64,000 nucleotides of DNA from Paenibacillus albidus (GTDB lineage Bacteria; Bacillota; Bacilli; Paenibacillales; Paenibacillaceae). Below, in pieces: positions 7,280 to 16,115 of the stretch; position 1 is the first letter of the stretch, and each line of letters starts with the position of its first letter. The translations under genes were made by a program, and so were the position numbers. The DNA lies in assembly GCF_014644435.1 (NCBI RefSeq), contig NZ_BMKR01000006.1:186001-250000 (forward strand), read 5' to 3'. The notes under the pieces are model-generated. The model made no database searches. It saw only the letters and a list, made by a program, of their open reading frames with translations, and was not told the DNA's origin.

Positions 7280-7734
7280 CCGGGAAAATCAAGCTGACGG
7301 AGCGCTTCATAGACGATGATCGCAGCCGAGTTGGACAAATTAAGTGAGCGGACCGCATCACTCATCGGCATACGCATATTCGTTTCCTTGCCGGCTTCCA
7401 GGATTTCGGCAGACAACCCTTTAGTTTCCTTGCCAAAAACGAAGAAATCGCCGTCCTGAAAGGTGAAATCACAATACCGTTTCTCAGCCTTGGTGGTAGC
7501 ATAGAAAAACCGGCCTTCCCGGTATTTATCCAGTACTTCGGCAAACGAATCATGATATTCAATCGTGACCGCATGCCAGTAATCCAGTCCGGCCCGTTTC
7601 AGTGTGGCATCATCCGTACGGAAGCCAAGGGGACGGACCAGATGAAGATGGGTGCCTGTAGCCGCGCAGGTGCGGGCGATATTGCCGGTATTGGCCGGGA
7701 TCTCCGGTTCAACCAGCACGATGTGAAGTGCCAT
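7270..7734 (-). CDS. trmL: tRNA (cytidine/uridine-34 2'-O)-methyltransferase TrmL
   Basis: A 154-aa SPOUT-fold methyltransferase, the normal length for TrmL. Motifs seen: PEIPANTGNIARTCAATG near the N-terminus (Asn and Arg conserved for RNA/SAM), FGKETKGL in the trefoil knot, and RSLNLSNSAAIIVYEALRQ at the C-terminus. It methylates the wobble 2'-OH in tRNA-Leu isoacceptors using SAM, in the cytoplasm. Start: ATG behind GAGAGGAA. It is about 100 bp downstream of serC on the same strand, with a hairpin between them. Confidence 0.95.
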   Translation of the reverse strand: MALHIVLVEPEIPANTGNIARTCAATGTHLHLVRPLGFRTDDATLKRAGLDYWHAVTIEYHDSFAEVLDKYREGRFFYATTKAEKRYCDFTFQDGDFFVFGKETKGLSAEILEAGKETNMRMPMSDAVRSLNLSNSAAIIVYEALRQLDFPGLV

Positions 7735-7795
7735 AATAAGTGTATTTCCTCTCTAACGGGAATAGTGCCCGGTAATTGATGTCCCCAAATGTAAT

Positions 7796-7821
7796 AACCT
7801 TCCACCCAAAGGCGGAAGGTT
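7796..7821 (-). terminator. Hairpin after serC, weak terminator
   Basis: AACCTTCC/GGAAGGTT, an 8-bp perfect stem with a 10-nt loop just after the serC stop. The U-tract is poor, so it may attenuate transcription or stabilise the RNA rather than end it. Confidence 0.4.
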
Positions 7822-7835
7822 AGGGATTTAGTTCA

Positions 7836-8924
7836 TTAACCTTGAGTTTGGCGGAAATGAGTCATGAAATCCGAAAGCGCCTTAACGCTCTCGTAAGGAA
7901 CGGCATTGTAGATCGAAGCGCGCAAGCCTCCGACACTGCGGTGGCCCTTAAGCCCGATGAAACCTTCCTGCTCCGCAGCTTTGACGAACTGCTTCTCCAG
8001 TTCTTCGGACTGCATACGGAACGTTACGTTCATAATCGAACGGCTGCCTTGTTCTGCGACACCACGGTAGAAACCGTCGCTGCCGTCGATATGGTCATAC
8101 AGCAAACCTGCCTTGTCCCGGTTCTTGGATTCGATGCCGGCAAGACCACCCTGCTCTTCAATCCATTTTAACACTTCATTGACCATATATACAGAAAAGG
8201 ATGGCGGCGTATTATAAAGAGAGTTGTTTTTGGTATGGGTGCTGTAGCGCAGAATGGTCGGAATGTTCGACGGAGATTCCGCGATCAGCTCTTCCTTGGC
8301 GATAACTACTGTCACACCGGAAGGTCCGAGATTCTTCTGGGCACCGGCGTAGATTAGTCCGAATTGGTTCACATCAAATGAACGGCTGAGAATGTCACTC
8401 GACATATCGGCGATCAGCGGAATCGAACCGGAATCCGGAAACTCCGCGTACTGGGTACCTTCAATGGTCTCATTTGAAGTCACATGCAGATAAGCGGCAT
8501 TCTCTGCAGCCTGAATAGAGCTCAGCTCCGGGATAGCCAGGAACTTCTTATCCTCTGAAGAAGCGGCCACGTGGGCACCGGCTACCAGCTTGGCTTCTTT
8601 AAACGCTTTGTCTGCCCAGCTGCCTGTCATTACATAGCTGCCAACCTGTCCCTCTGAAATCAGGTTCATCGGAATCATGGCAAATTGTGTGCTGGCTCCG
8701 CCTTGGATGAACAGTACCTTATAACCCTTAGGTTTGCCGAGGAGCGAAAGCAGACGTTCCTGCGCCTCATTATGCACGGATTCGTATATCGCTCCACGGT
8801 GTGACATCTCCATGATGGACATGCCGCTCCCCCGGAATTCGACAAACTCCGCCTGTGCGCGTTCCAGTACTTCCAATGGCAACGCAGCAGGACCGGCATT
8901 AAAATTGTATGCTCTCTTGCTCAA
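7836..8924 (-). CDS. serC: Phosphoserine aminotransferase SerC
   Basis: A 362-aa class V aminotransferase that makes 3-phosphoserine from 3-phosphohydroxypyruvate and glutamate (serine and PLP pathways). Seen: YNFNAGPAALP at the N-terminus, IQGGASTQFAM, and the PLP lysine in YAGAQKNLGPSG. A TTG at 8924 (MSKRAYNF...) is preferred because GGGGAG precedes it and it matches the family N-terminus. An in-frame GTG at 8936 is the alternative. It is transcribed towards trmL. Confidence 0.92.
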   Translation of the reverse strand: MSKRAYNFNAGPAALPLEVLERAQAEFVEFRGSGMSIMEMSHRGAIYESVHNEAQERLLSLLGKPKGYKVLFIQGGASTQFAMIPMNLISEGQVGSYVMTGSWADKAFKEAKLVAGAHVAASSEDKKFLAIPELSSIQAAENAAYLHVTSNETIEGTQYAEFPDSGSIPLIADMSSDILSRSFDVNQFGLIYAGAQKNLGPSGVTVVIAKEELIAESPSNIPTILRYSTHTKNNSLYNTPPSFSVYMVNEVLKWIEEQGGLAGIESKNRDKAGLLYDHIDGSDGFYRGVAEQGSRSIMNVTFRMQSEELEKQFVKAAEQEGFIGLKGHRSVGGLRASIYNAVPYESVKALSDFMTHFRQTQG

Positions 8925-9029
8925 TTTGCTCCCCACCCTTTCTCTCCTATGAATATGGATATGGCTATGATAGCAATAATCTCAGACACCAGCAAGTATA
9001 ATTATTCACATGAGAGGTAAGATCAGAGC

Positions 9030-9917
9030 CTAGGATGGGCTGAAAAAACGATAGATTCTGCGCCAGTGCTTGCTTTGACGCGGTAAAAGACTAATGTTCA
9101 CAAAAACTTCAGGAGAGATAACATGCTGTTCTCCCCATAAGGCCATCCGCGCAATCCGGAAATCTCCGCTTTCACGTACGCCAATACCGCTTGGCTTATG
9201 CCGCAGCTCCCAGGCAAAGGTTTCGCCCGTCTGCTCCCAGCCTCCCAGCTTGCAGTAAAACGGACGGTCCGGCCTGGCCCGCCAGCTTAGTCTATCCCCG
9301 GAGAGCGCCAGCAATTCACTGGTGTAAGAGGATTCCGGTGCTTCGATCACGATATTACCCGGCAGCCGCAATTCAAATTCCGGTCCGGTGGTCATTCCAT
9401 TGATTCCGATAAAATTATGCATATACTCTTCCGTATGAATGGGTTTTTTACCTTTATTTTCCAATTTGTATTGAATGGTAAGGATATCGTTTTGAAGTGA
9501 GATCGTTTTATTGAATAACACGCTGTAACCACCGCACTCCAGAGGCTCTGAGGTAAACCCCAGCGCATGGCGGCTCTCTTCCCTTTTAACGGCAAAAGGC
9601 TGGACCGGGTAGTCCGCCGTGAATGAATAGGGCTGATCATTCAGCTTCTGCAGCAGCCCGACACCAGGCTTGGGGAACCAGTCCCCTGCCTTGATCCCGT
9701 CATAACCTATTGCCCGGGAAATTCCAAACTCATTGCACAGCCCCTGGCCACCGCTGCCCTCCCCGGGAATCAAGCTTTCCGGCACACAAAAAGTGTGCCC
9801 CCCGCGCTCCAGTGTCACCTGTGTAATAAATCCCGTCCAATCAAAACGTGAGCCCCGGTACTCCCCCAGATCGGCAATATCGACCGTCAGAACACCATTC
9901 GACAACTTATAACCCAT
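9030..9917 (-). CDS. Galactose-mutarotase-like (aldose 1-epimerase superfamily) protein
   Basis: A 295-aa all-beta protein, with conserved-looking segments such as LCNEFGISRAIGYD, HTEEYMHNFIGING and FPKPGVGLL. The pattern fits the aldose-1-epimerase/mutarotase-like superfamily: His and Glu residues sit where a sugar C1 would be handled. ATG at 9917 with AAAGGA is chosen; the frame continues upstream to a TTG at 9980 without an SD. It is the last gene of the CUT1 transporter/GH94 cluster, so it may convert anomers of the sugar or glucose-1-phosphate product. The exact reaction is not established. Confidence 0.6.
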   Translation of the reverse strand: MGYKLSNGVLTVDIADLGEYRGSRFDWTGFITQVTLERGGHTFCVPESLIPGEGSGGQGLCNEFGISRAIGYDGIKAGDWFPKPGVGLLQKLNDQPYSFTADYPVQPFAVKREESRHALGFTSEPLECGGYSVLFNKTISLQNDILTIQYKLENKGKKPIHTEEYMHNFIGINGMTTGPEFELRLPGNIVIEAPESSYTSELLALSGDRLSWRARPDRPFYCKLGGWEQTGETFAWELRHKPSGIGVRESGDFRIARMALWGEQHVISPEVFVNISLLPRQSKHWRRIYRFFSPS

Positions 9918-9988
9918 AATGACATGTCCTTTCACACCGGCAACCGCTATAAGCAGCGGTGCAGGCGCTCGAATATTCAAATGGCCGC

Positions 9989-12733
9989 CTAGACCAGTTC
10001 AACTTCAAGGCGGTGTAATTCTCCTGCTGCCAGAGCTTCAAGCTGGCTCCGCGGGATAAGCACTCCTTCCGGCGAATGTTGCAGTGCCAGCTCCGCTCCA
10101 TTAAGGGTGACTTTGCCAATGCGGTACTCTCCATACATGCGGCTTCCTGAAGAACGATAGCATACTTCCAAAGTACGCTCCGCGAACAAGGTGCGAATGG
10201 AGGCTGTCCCGTCTGCATCGAACTGTTCTTTGACCAACTTGGGAGCCAGCAGCAGATCGCCGAGAATTCCTTTTACCCCAAACACCTCTGTCACCATCGT
10301 CAGCAGAAGCCAGCTGGCCGAACCTGTTAAATAGGGATACATCCCCCGGCCCTGCTCGTTGATGTATTCGGGAATGCCAGGGTACATCCGGCTTACGCTG
10401 TAATCGCTGCTCAGGCAGTAAATGGAGTTCAGCACCTGATGCCCTTCCTCCACGAATCCGCGTTTATAGAGGGCATTCCCATACATAACTGTCATGTGGC
10501 TAAACATGGCGCCGTTTTCTTTGTGGCCAAAAGCGAAGCCGAAAGCCCGCCCGAGATTTTGCTGAATCCCTCCGAAATTCGTGTTCAGCCTGTAACCGAT
10601 GCGCTTATCAAGCAAGTGTTTCTCCACCGCAGCAATGATCTGCGGAACCTGTTCAGGAGCAGCGGCAGGCCCCATTAACGGGAATACCTGGCCGGTCAAT
10701 GTCATCCGCACCCCTTCGGGGAAATTACCTTCCACCGCTTCGCCATCATTATTGTAGTAACCATTGAACCAGCCGCTGCCATCTTTCCCCTGTACCCATT
10801 CACTGCGGCGCAAATGCCCGAAGATCCACTCTGCCTTGCGCTTCAGATCATCGGCCACACTTTCTATTGTAAGGGCCAGCCGGACGCCGCTCACTTGGTT
10901 CGGTGCTGCCGCATAGAATCGGTCCAGCCGTTCATGCTTATCCTTCACGGAGCCGTAGTCGAGGTGTTCACTGGTTGAATCCAGCAGCAATGTTATTTCT
11001 TCTGCAAGCTGCACTGTCTCCTGACCCGTACGCTCCCGGAGTGTACGCAGCATCCCCGAGATCTCCAGCAGATTGCTGGCATAAAAAGCGGTAAAAGTCA
11101 CACTTTCTCCCCGCTCGGCTGCCATATCCAGCCCGTCATTCCAGTCCGCACCCTCGAGCCGGATGTTATTATGTTCACCGACATTAAAGAACGGAACCAG
11201 GTTCTGCAGCAAAATATGTTCCAGAATCGTCCCTCTATAGACCGCTCCGGTCCGGGTTCTCAGTTCATTTCCCGCCTCCGGGTTCCAGTCCATATCCCGT
11301 TCACGGCAGCGGCTCCTGTAGGAATCACGGAAATAGCTCTGCTGCTCCAGCAGGAAGTCCAAATCTCCGCTCTGATTCAGATATAGCGCGGTAGTCAAGA
11401 AAGGCCAGGCTCCGTGATCCATCCATACCCGCGGAATATTGTTGCGGTCTGCAATAAATTCGCCGGGTTTTGCGCCGATAATGGTGGCATTGCTGCCGTC
11501 GATGCGGACCCCGGCATAGTTGTTCAGCAGCAGGCTGCGCACTTCCGCCGGTTCCATAATGAGCAGAGCCAGACAATCCTGCCACAGATCACGCCAGCCC
11601 CGTCCCCCCCGGCCATAATCATGGTAAGGCAGAAACGAGTTGCCGTAGAGCCTTCTCAGTACCGGCTGCAGGGTAACCCATTTCATCCATCGGTCGGCTT
11701 CCGGATGACCGGTATGGAACTCTACCGTACTCACTTTTGCCTTCCAGAAAATCTGGTTCTCCGCGAATAACCGGTCAAAGGCTGCGGCTGATCCGTATTT
11801 CGCCATCAGAGCCGGGACATCCATACGCTGGTTATGGATAGCCATTACAACAATATACACCGTGCTGTCTTCGGGAAGCAGCGAAACCGTGGCAAAACGG
11901 ATTCCGCCCAGCGCCTCATAACCCTCCCGGAATGCACCGCGATCTGCCGGGGCAGGATCAGCGTTCAGCACCACCGCTTCCGGCCAGTCCAGGCTTCCCC
12001 CTTCCCCGATAAATTCCTCCTGCACCGGGAAGAAGCCAACAGGGGCACTCCCGTCTCCTGCCGCACCGAACACACCGTAAGAGGTAGGGTTAACCCGGTG
12101 ACCGCGTTCATCAAAAGACAGTGCAGGCTGAACCTCAACACCGTATGCTGTAGTATAGATCCGGTTCAGCAAAGAGGTCACATGCCGGTGGTCGCGCAAA
12201 TCATCTGCCGAACGGGCATAAAGCGGCACCGCAGCGGTTGGCGTCACCGTTATGCTGTCATTCCCCTTGTTCGTAAGCACTACCTTCATAAGCTCGACCT
12301 TGTCATTACCGCAGGGTACGAAGTTAGTGATTTCAGCTTTGACTGCGAATCTTGTGCTGCTGCGTGTCACCCGGTGCCAGAGAAATCCGGCCTCCAAAGC
12401 CACTTCATCCTTATCGGGCTGATAGAAGCCCGCAATTTGACCCGCCGAGTTCCCGGCAGCCGACCAGGCCCCCTGGCCTTCGATATGTACCCAGAAGTTG
12501 CGGGAAGACCGGGAGTTATGCAGATCCTCCACCGATAACGGAGGAGTCAGAAAGGTATCGTGCCCGGAAGTAGCCATCCCATGTTGCGTGGGGCTCACGG
12601 AGGACTTCATCCCCCCTTCATTCACCAGCGGAAAATACAAATGGCTGCTCCGGTCAGGATTCAGAAGTTTAAACTCCTCTTCATTTCCCGTGAACACCCA
12701 GCCTTGAGGCTCCGTTTGCTTCACTTCATTCAT
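9989..12733 (-). CDS. GH94-family glycoside phosphorylase, candidate laminaribiose phosphorylase
   Basis: A protein of about 914 residues with an N-terminal beta-sandwich (WVFTGNEEEFKLLNP, LYFPLVNEGG), a helical linker and an (alpha/alpha)6 barrel. Barrel motifs are YHDYGRGGRGWRDLWQD, the catalytic general acid in GADWNDGLD (Asp near residue 530), and HMTVMYGNALYKRGF. This matches GH94 phosphorylases, which split beta-glucosyl disaccharides with phosphate to yield glucose-1-phosphate. The length is close to the Paenibacillus laminaribiose phosphorylase, which I recall also being encoded beside an ABC transporter. Cellobiose or 1,2-beta-glucan substrates remain possible. There is no signal peptide, so it is cytoplasmic. 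The ATG at 12733 overlaps the permease end; the start is uncertain (also 12742 or a GTG at 12724). Confidence 0.8.
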   Translation of the reverse strand: MNEVKQTEPQGWVFTGNEEEFKLLNPDRSSHLYFPLVNEGGMKSSVSPTQHGMATSGHDTFLTPPLSVEDLHNSRSSRNFWVHIEGQGAWSAAGNSAGQIAGFYQPDKDEVALEAGFLWHRVTRSSTRFAVKAEITNFVPCGNDKVELMKVVLTNKGNDSITVTPTAAVPLYARSADDLRDHRHVTSLLNRIYTTAYGVEVQPALSFDERGHRVNPTSYGVFGAAGDGSAPVGFFPVQEEFIGEGGSLDWPEAVVLNADPAPADRGAFREGYEALGGIRFATVSLLPEDSTVYIVVMAIHNQRMDVPALMAKYGSAAAFDRLFAENQIFWKAKVSTVEFHTGHPEADRWMKWVTLQPVLRRLYGNSFLPYHDYGRGGRGWRDLWQDCLALLIMEPAEVRSLLLNNYAGVRIDGSNATIIGAKPGEFIADRNNIPRVWMDHGAWPFLTTALYLNQSGDLDFLLEQQSYFRDSYRSRCRERDMDWNPEAGNELRTRTGAVYRGTILEHILLQNLVPFFNVGEHNNIRLEGADWNDGLDMAAERGESVTFTAFYASNLLEISGMLRTLRERTGQETVQLAEEITLLLDSTSEHLDYGSVKDKHERLDRFYAAAPNQVSGVRLALTIESVADDLKRKAEWIFGHLRRSEWVQGKDGSGWFNGYYNNDGEAVEGNFPEGVRMTLTGQVFPLMGPAAAPEQVPQIIAAVEKHLLDKRIGYRLNTNFGGIQQNLGRAFGFAFGHKENGAMFSHMTVMYGNALYKRGFVEEGHQVLNSIYCLSSDYSVSRMYPGIPEYINEQGRGMYPYLTGSASWLLLTMVTEVFGVKGILGDLLLAPKLVKEQFDADGTASIRTLFAERTLEVCYRSSGSRMYGEYRIGKVTLNGAELALQHSPEGVLIPRSQLEALAAGELHRLEVELV

Positions 12734-12755
12734 CCTTTCCATAGGTTGCTGGCGG

Positions 12756-13592
12756 TTACGCTTTGACAGCCCCGGCCAATGCACCATCGACAATATATTT
12801 CTGAATAAAGGTATAGAGAATAATCAGCGGGGCTGAGACAATCATGATGCCACAGGCCAGCATCGGCCAGTTATTGCCGTATTGCCCGCGGAACTCCTTC
12901 AGCCCGAAGGTGATAGGATAGTTGTCAGGGCTCGGCAAATACATGACGGGCCCGACAAAGTCATTCCAGATCCCGATGGCTGTCAGAATTACACCGGTTG
13001 CGATCACCGGCTTCATCAGCGGCATAATGATCTGGAACAGGTAGCGGTTATAGCCGCAGCCATCCATCCCCGCCGCCTCATCCAGCTCCCGGCTGATCGC
13101 TTTGATGTAACCGGTGAACATCATGAATACGATGCCGGTGCCGCTTGTTTTGAGCAGGATATAACCAAGCTTCGTGTCATAGCCTACAAACCCAAGTTCC
13201 TGCTTCAGCGCCAGCATCAGCTTGAACTGGGCCACCATGGGATTTGGCAGAAACTGCGACAGCAGAAAGAACAGATAGATAAAACCGCTCCATTTCACAT
13301 ACCCTCTGGCTACCGGAAACGCTCCAAATAACGAAACGATCAGTGTAAGCACCGTCGCCACAACCGTATAGAGCAAACTGTTCGAGAAATAATCGGCAAA
13401 ATTGCCCTGCGTCCAAGCTTCCTTGTAGTTATTCCATTGTATGCTTTGGACCACGCCGATCGGGTCCAGAAGATATTCGGTAAACGATTTGAACGACACG
13501 TTAAATACAAACAGCAGCGGCACAATGTATACCACCAGCAGCACAGCCACTGCAGCGTAGGAGAGCATCCGGGAGGAACGGGAAGCTTTCAT
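12756..13592 (-). CDS. Carbohydrate ABC transporter permease, MalG type (CUT1)
   Basis: A 278-aa protein with six predicted transmembrane helices and the EAA loop (SRELDEAAGMDGCGYNRYLFQIIMPL; key residues E-A-A-x-D-G) before helix 5. It is the second membrane subunit of the sugar importer. Its ATG overlaps the stop of the MalF-like gene (TAATG) and an SD (AGAGGTGG) lies within that gene's end. No ATPase gene is in the cluster, so a shared MsmX/MsmK-type ATPase encoded elsewhere probably energises it. Confidence 0.93.
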   Translation of the reverse strand: MKASRSSRMLSYAAVAVLLVVYIVPLLFVFNVSFKSFTEYLLDPIGVVQSIQWNNYKEAWTQGNFADYFSNSLLYTVVATVLTLIVSLFGAFPVARGYVKWSGFIYLFFLLSQFLPNPMVAQFKLMLALKQELGFVGYDTKLGYILLKTSGTGIVFMMFTGYIKAISRELDEAAGMDGCGYNRYLFQIIMPLMKPVIATGVILTAIGIWNDFVGPVMYLPSPDNYPITFGLKEFRGQYGNNWPMLACGIMIVSAPLIILYTFIQKYIVDGALAGAVKA

Positions 13593-14485
13593 TAATGCTC
13601 CACCTCTCTCTTGCGCATTTGTTTGACTGCAACCACGACAAAGACGAGGATCATCAGAAACTGCACCACGGACAAAGCCGAGGGCAGACCCATTTGCAGA
13701 CTGCCGCGGAAGGTTTCCTTGTAGACATCATAGGCCATGGTTCTGGTGTTGAAACGTCCGTCGGTTGTCGCCAAGATAATATCAAAGGTTGACATCGCAC
13801 CGATGATCGACAGGAGCATATTGACCGTAAAAGAAGGTGCAATCAGCGGGAAGGTAATATGCTTGAAGGATTGCCATTTGCTTGTACCGTCGATATATCC
13901 TGCTTCATACAGATCCTTAGGCACCGATTGCAGGCCGGCCAGAAAAATAAGCATGGAATAACCCATATACATCCAGATTTGCACAAATATAATATAGCCA
14001 AAAGCATGGGTAAAGCTCCCGAAGAACATATCCTTATAGCCGAACATAACATCATACAGCTGATTCACCGGACCACTGAGCGGATCGAACATCATCCCCC
14101 AGACCAGCGCGACGACAGCGACACCCAGGACCACCGGCAGGAAAAACACCGCCCTGTAGAAATAATCGCCTTTCAGCCTTTGATTGATGATCACAGCTAC
14201 CAGCAGGGCCACCCCATTCTGTACAACCGTTACAATAAACATGAAATAAAGCGTCCTGATGATGGAATCCACACGTTCCCCAGAGTTCCCTGCAAAAAAC
14301 ACATCATAATAATTATCCAGCCCCACAAAGTTCATCTTGCTTCCCGGCACATTCGTTATATCTGTAAAAGAATAAATTACCGTCATTACCGAAGGGCCGA
14401 AGTAAAAAACAATATACAGCGCCATTGGCAGCATAAGCAGCAATAGCGGAACATAACGTGCCAGGCCTTTTCCGAATGGATACAT
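13592..14485 (-). CDS. Sugar ABC transporter permease, MalF type (CUT1)
   Basis: A 297-aa protein with six transmembrane helices and the EAA loop (PKDLYEAGYIDGTSKWQSFKHI). The ATG at 14485 is chosen because AGGTGA precedes it. The frame runs 105 bp further upstream through the intergenic hairpin, which is not coding. It partners the MalG-like subunit downstream and the binding protein upstream. Confidence 0.93.
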   Translation of the reverse strand: MYPFGKGLARYVPLLLLMLPMALYIVFYFGPSVMTVIYSFTDITNVPGSKMNFVGLDNYYDVFFAGNSGERVDSIIRTLYFMFIVTVVQNGVALLVAVIINQRLKGDYFYRAVFFLPVVLGVAVVALVWGMMFDPLSGPVNQLYDVMFGYKDMFFGSFTHAFGYIIFVQIWMYMGYSMLIFLAGLQSVPKDLYEAGYIDGTSKWQSFKHITFPLIAPSFTVNMLLSIIGAMSTFDIILATTDGRFNTRTMAYDVYKETFRGSLQMGLPSALSVVQFLMILVFVVVAVKQMRKREVEH

Positions 14486-14519
14486 CTCTTTCACCTGCCT
14501 ATCCTCATTCAATACAAAC

Positions 14520-14546
14520 CCGGGGCCTGAACAACACAGGCCCCGG
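14520..14546 (-). terminator. Intercistronic GC-rich hairpin between binding protein and permeases
   Basis: CCGGGGCCTG/CAGGCCCCGG, a perfect 10-bp stem with a 7-nt loop and no U-tract. As in other binding-protein operons, such hairpins protect the 3' end of the binding-protein mRNA and lower permease expression. Confidence 0.6.
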
Positions 14547-14599
14547 AAACTGCACAGTAGGTTCCTTTGCTGAATTACCGGCTCATACACGAATAAAAC

Positions 14600-15979
14600 T
14601 TATTTGGGAGCAGCTGCTTCCCATTCCTGCTGCTGCACATCGGCCAGTTCCTTCGCCGTTTTGAATTCGCCGCCGGGTGCCAGGTATTCAGTGTGTACAC
14701 CTTCAGCCGCCAGATGTTCGCCGACGTTGTCGCGGTTAATCATCAGAATCTCATACGCCAGCTCAAAATCGCCGGACAGGTACGGGGACAGCTCCTTATC
14801 GATGAATTCACTGTCAGTCTGAATATTATCCTGTGTCGGCAGGAATCCGGCAGCTTTGACATACGAAGTGTAATTCTCCGGTTCGGAGAAGAACTCCAGC
14901 CATTTCAGGGCCCCCTCTTTGTTGGGGCCTTTGTCTGCGGCATACCAGGTAACATCATATTTGCCGACAAGCGACTTGTTCTTGGCCGCATCCTCGGTGG
15001 CCGGGATCGGGAAATAGCCAAATTTCAGGTCCGGGTTCGCAGTCGCAATGGTTGGCGCATCCCAGGTTCCATCCGCAATCAAGGCCGCTTTGCCTGTAGC
15101 AAAGAAAGAAGGTGCAGTGGCATAGTCAATGCCCATAAAACCGTCGATAATGTATTTATCCTGAAGCGTTTTCATTTTGTCCAGTACCTCTACAGCTTCT
15201 GCATCGTTGTATGCGGCCTGGCCTTTCCAGACACCCTCAATCCATTTCTGCTGATCCCCGCCGCCCAGAATCTTGGCCTGCAGTCCAAATACCGGCAGCT
15301 TTAACGGCCACACGTCTTTGCCGGCCACAACAATTGGCACGACATTCTTCTCCTTCAGAGTATCCAGCACCTTAATGAACTCTGTCCAGGTGGCCGGAAC
15401 GGCCAGTCCATGCTGTTCAAAAATTTCTTTGTTATAGAAAAATCCAGACATCGCCACCTTACCCGTTGGTAACGCATACACTTTATCTTTGTACGTGCCG
15501 GCTTTGGCAATATCATTGGCGTTGTAGTTCTTCACAAAAGGCTGGTCCGTCAGATCAGCGATCAAGCCGGAATCAATCCACTGCTGCCAATCCGGCACCT
15601 TCGCGCCCGGCGTCCATTCCTTCGGCGACAATCTCATACCGGACAAATCCGCAAGAACATCCACATCACCTGCCGTAATCCTGGCTCTTTGTGCCTGCTT
15701 AAACTCATCATCCGGACCGGTTGTTGTATACTCCACTTTGTATTCCGGGTACTTCTCTTCGAATTTCTTATTGATTTCCTCAATCGCTTTGTTAATATTC
15801 TCCTGTTTCCAGTGTAAAATCTTGACCACGGTCTTCTCCCCGGAAGCCGGTTTCCCGGTTGCCTCATTCTTCGGAGCGTTGCCGGCCTCATTGTTCGCAC
15901 CGTTGCCGCCGCCTCCGCATGCCGCCAAGGAGAGCAGAAGAACAGAGCTCAACAAGACTGCAGAAAGCCTTTTAACCAT
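14600..15979 (-). CDS. Extracellular sugar-binding lipoprotein of the CUT1 transporter
   Basis: A 459-aa family 1 solute-binding protein. The signal peptide ends in the lipobox LSLAAC (Cys at about 21), followed by a Gly/Asn/Glu-rich linker and a two-lobe binding fold (KILHWKQENINKAIEEINKKF...). ATG at 15979 behind AGGGGG. It delivers an oligosaccharide, likely the disaccharide cleaved by the co-encoded GH94 phosphorylase. It is the first gene of the operon, preceded by a promoter with an overlapping LacI-type operator. Confidence 0.93.
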   Translation of the reverse strand: MVKRLSAVLLSSVLLLSLAACGGGGNGANNEAGNAPKNEATGKPASGEKTVVKILHWKQENINKAIEEINKKFEEKYPEYKVEYTTTGPDDEFKQAQRARITAGDVDVLADLSGMRLSPKEWTPGAKVPDWQQWIDSGLIADLTDQPFVKNYNANDIAKAGTYKDKVYALPTGKVAMSGFFYNKEIFEQHGLAVPATWTEFIKVLDTLKEKNVVPIVVAGKDVWPLKLPVFGLQAKILGGGDQQKWIEGVWKGQAAYNDAEAVEVLDKMKTLQDKYIIDGFMGIDYATAPSFFATGKAALIADGTWDAPTIATANPDLKFGYFPIPATEDAAKNKSLVGKYDVTWYAADKGPNKEGALKWLEFFSEPENYTSYVKAAGFLPTQDNIQTDSEFIDKELSPYLSGDFELAYEILMINRDNVGEHLAAEGVHTEYLAPGGEFKTAKELADVQQQEWEAAAPK

Positions 15980-16065
15980 TGTTGTTACCCCCTAATATAA
16001 ATGGATTTTTATTACGAAACATCTTCTCTGTATGCTGCGTAGTGGAAATATAGCTAAACTTTACA

Positions 16066-16077
16066 GAAATCGGTTTC
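16066..16077 (-). promoter_or_regulatory. LacI-type operator overlapping the transcription start
   Basis: GAAACCGATTTC (complement) is an inverted repeat with a central CG, the hallmark of LacI/CcpA-family sites. It begins 9 bp after the -10 box of the sugar-operon promoter, so bound repressor would block initiation. Whether a local LacI-type repressor or CcpA binds is not known. Confidence 0.55.
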
Positions 16078-16086
16078 GTCGTGTTC

Positions 16087-16115
16087 ATTATTACACCCTT
16101 ATTTTTCTTTGTAAA
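16087..16115 (-). promoter_or_regulatory. Promoter of the sugar transporter/GH94 operon
   Basis: TTTACA (16110-16115), a 17-bp spacer, and AATAAT (16087-16092) on the complement. The leader to the binding-protein ATG is about 100 nt. Confidence 0.6.
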
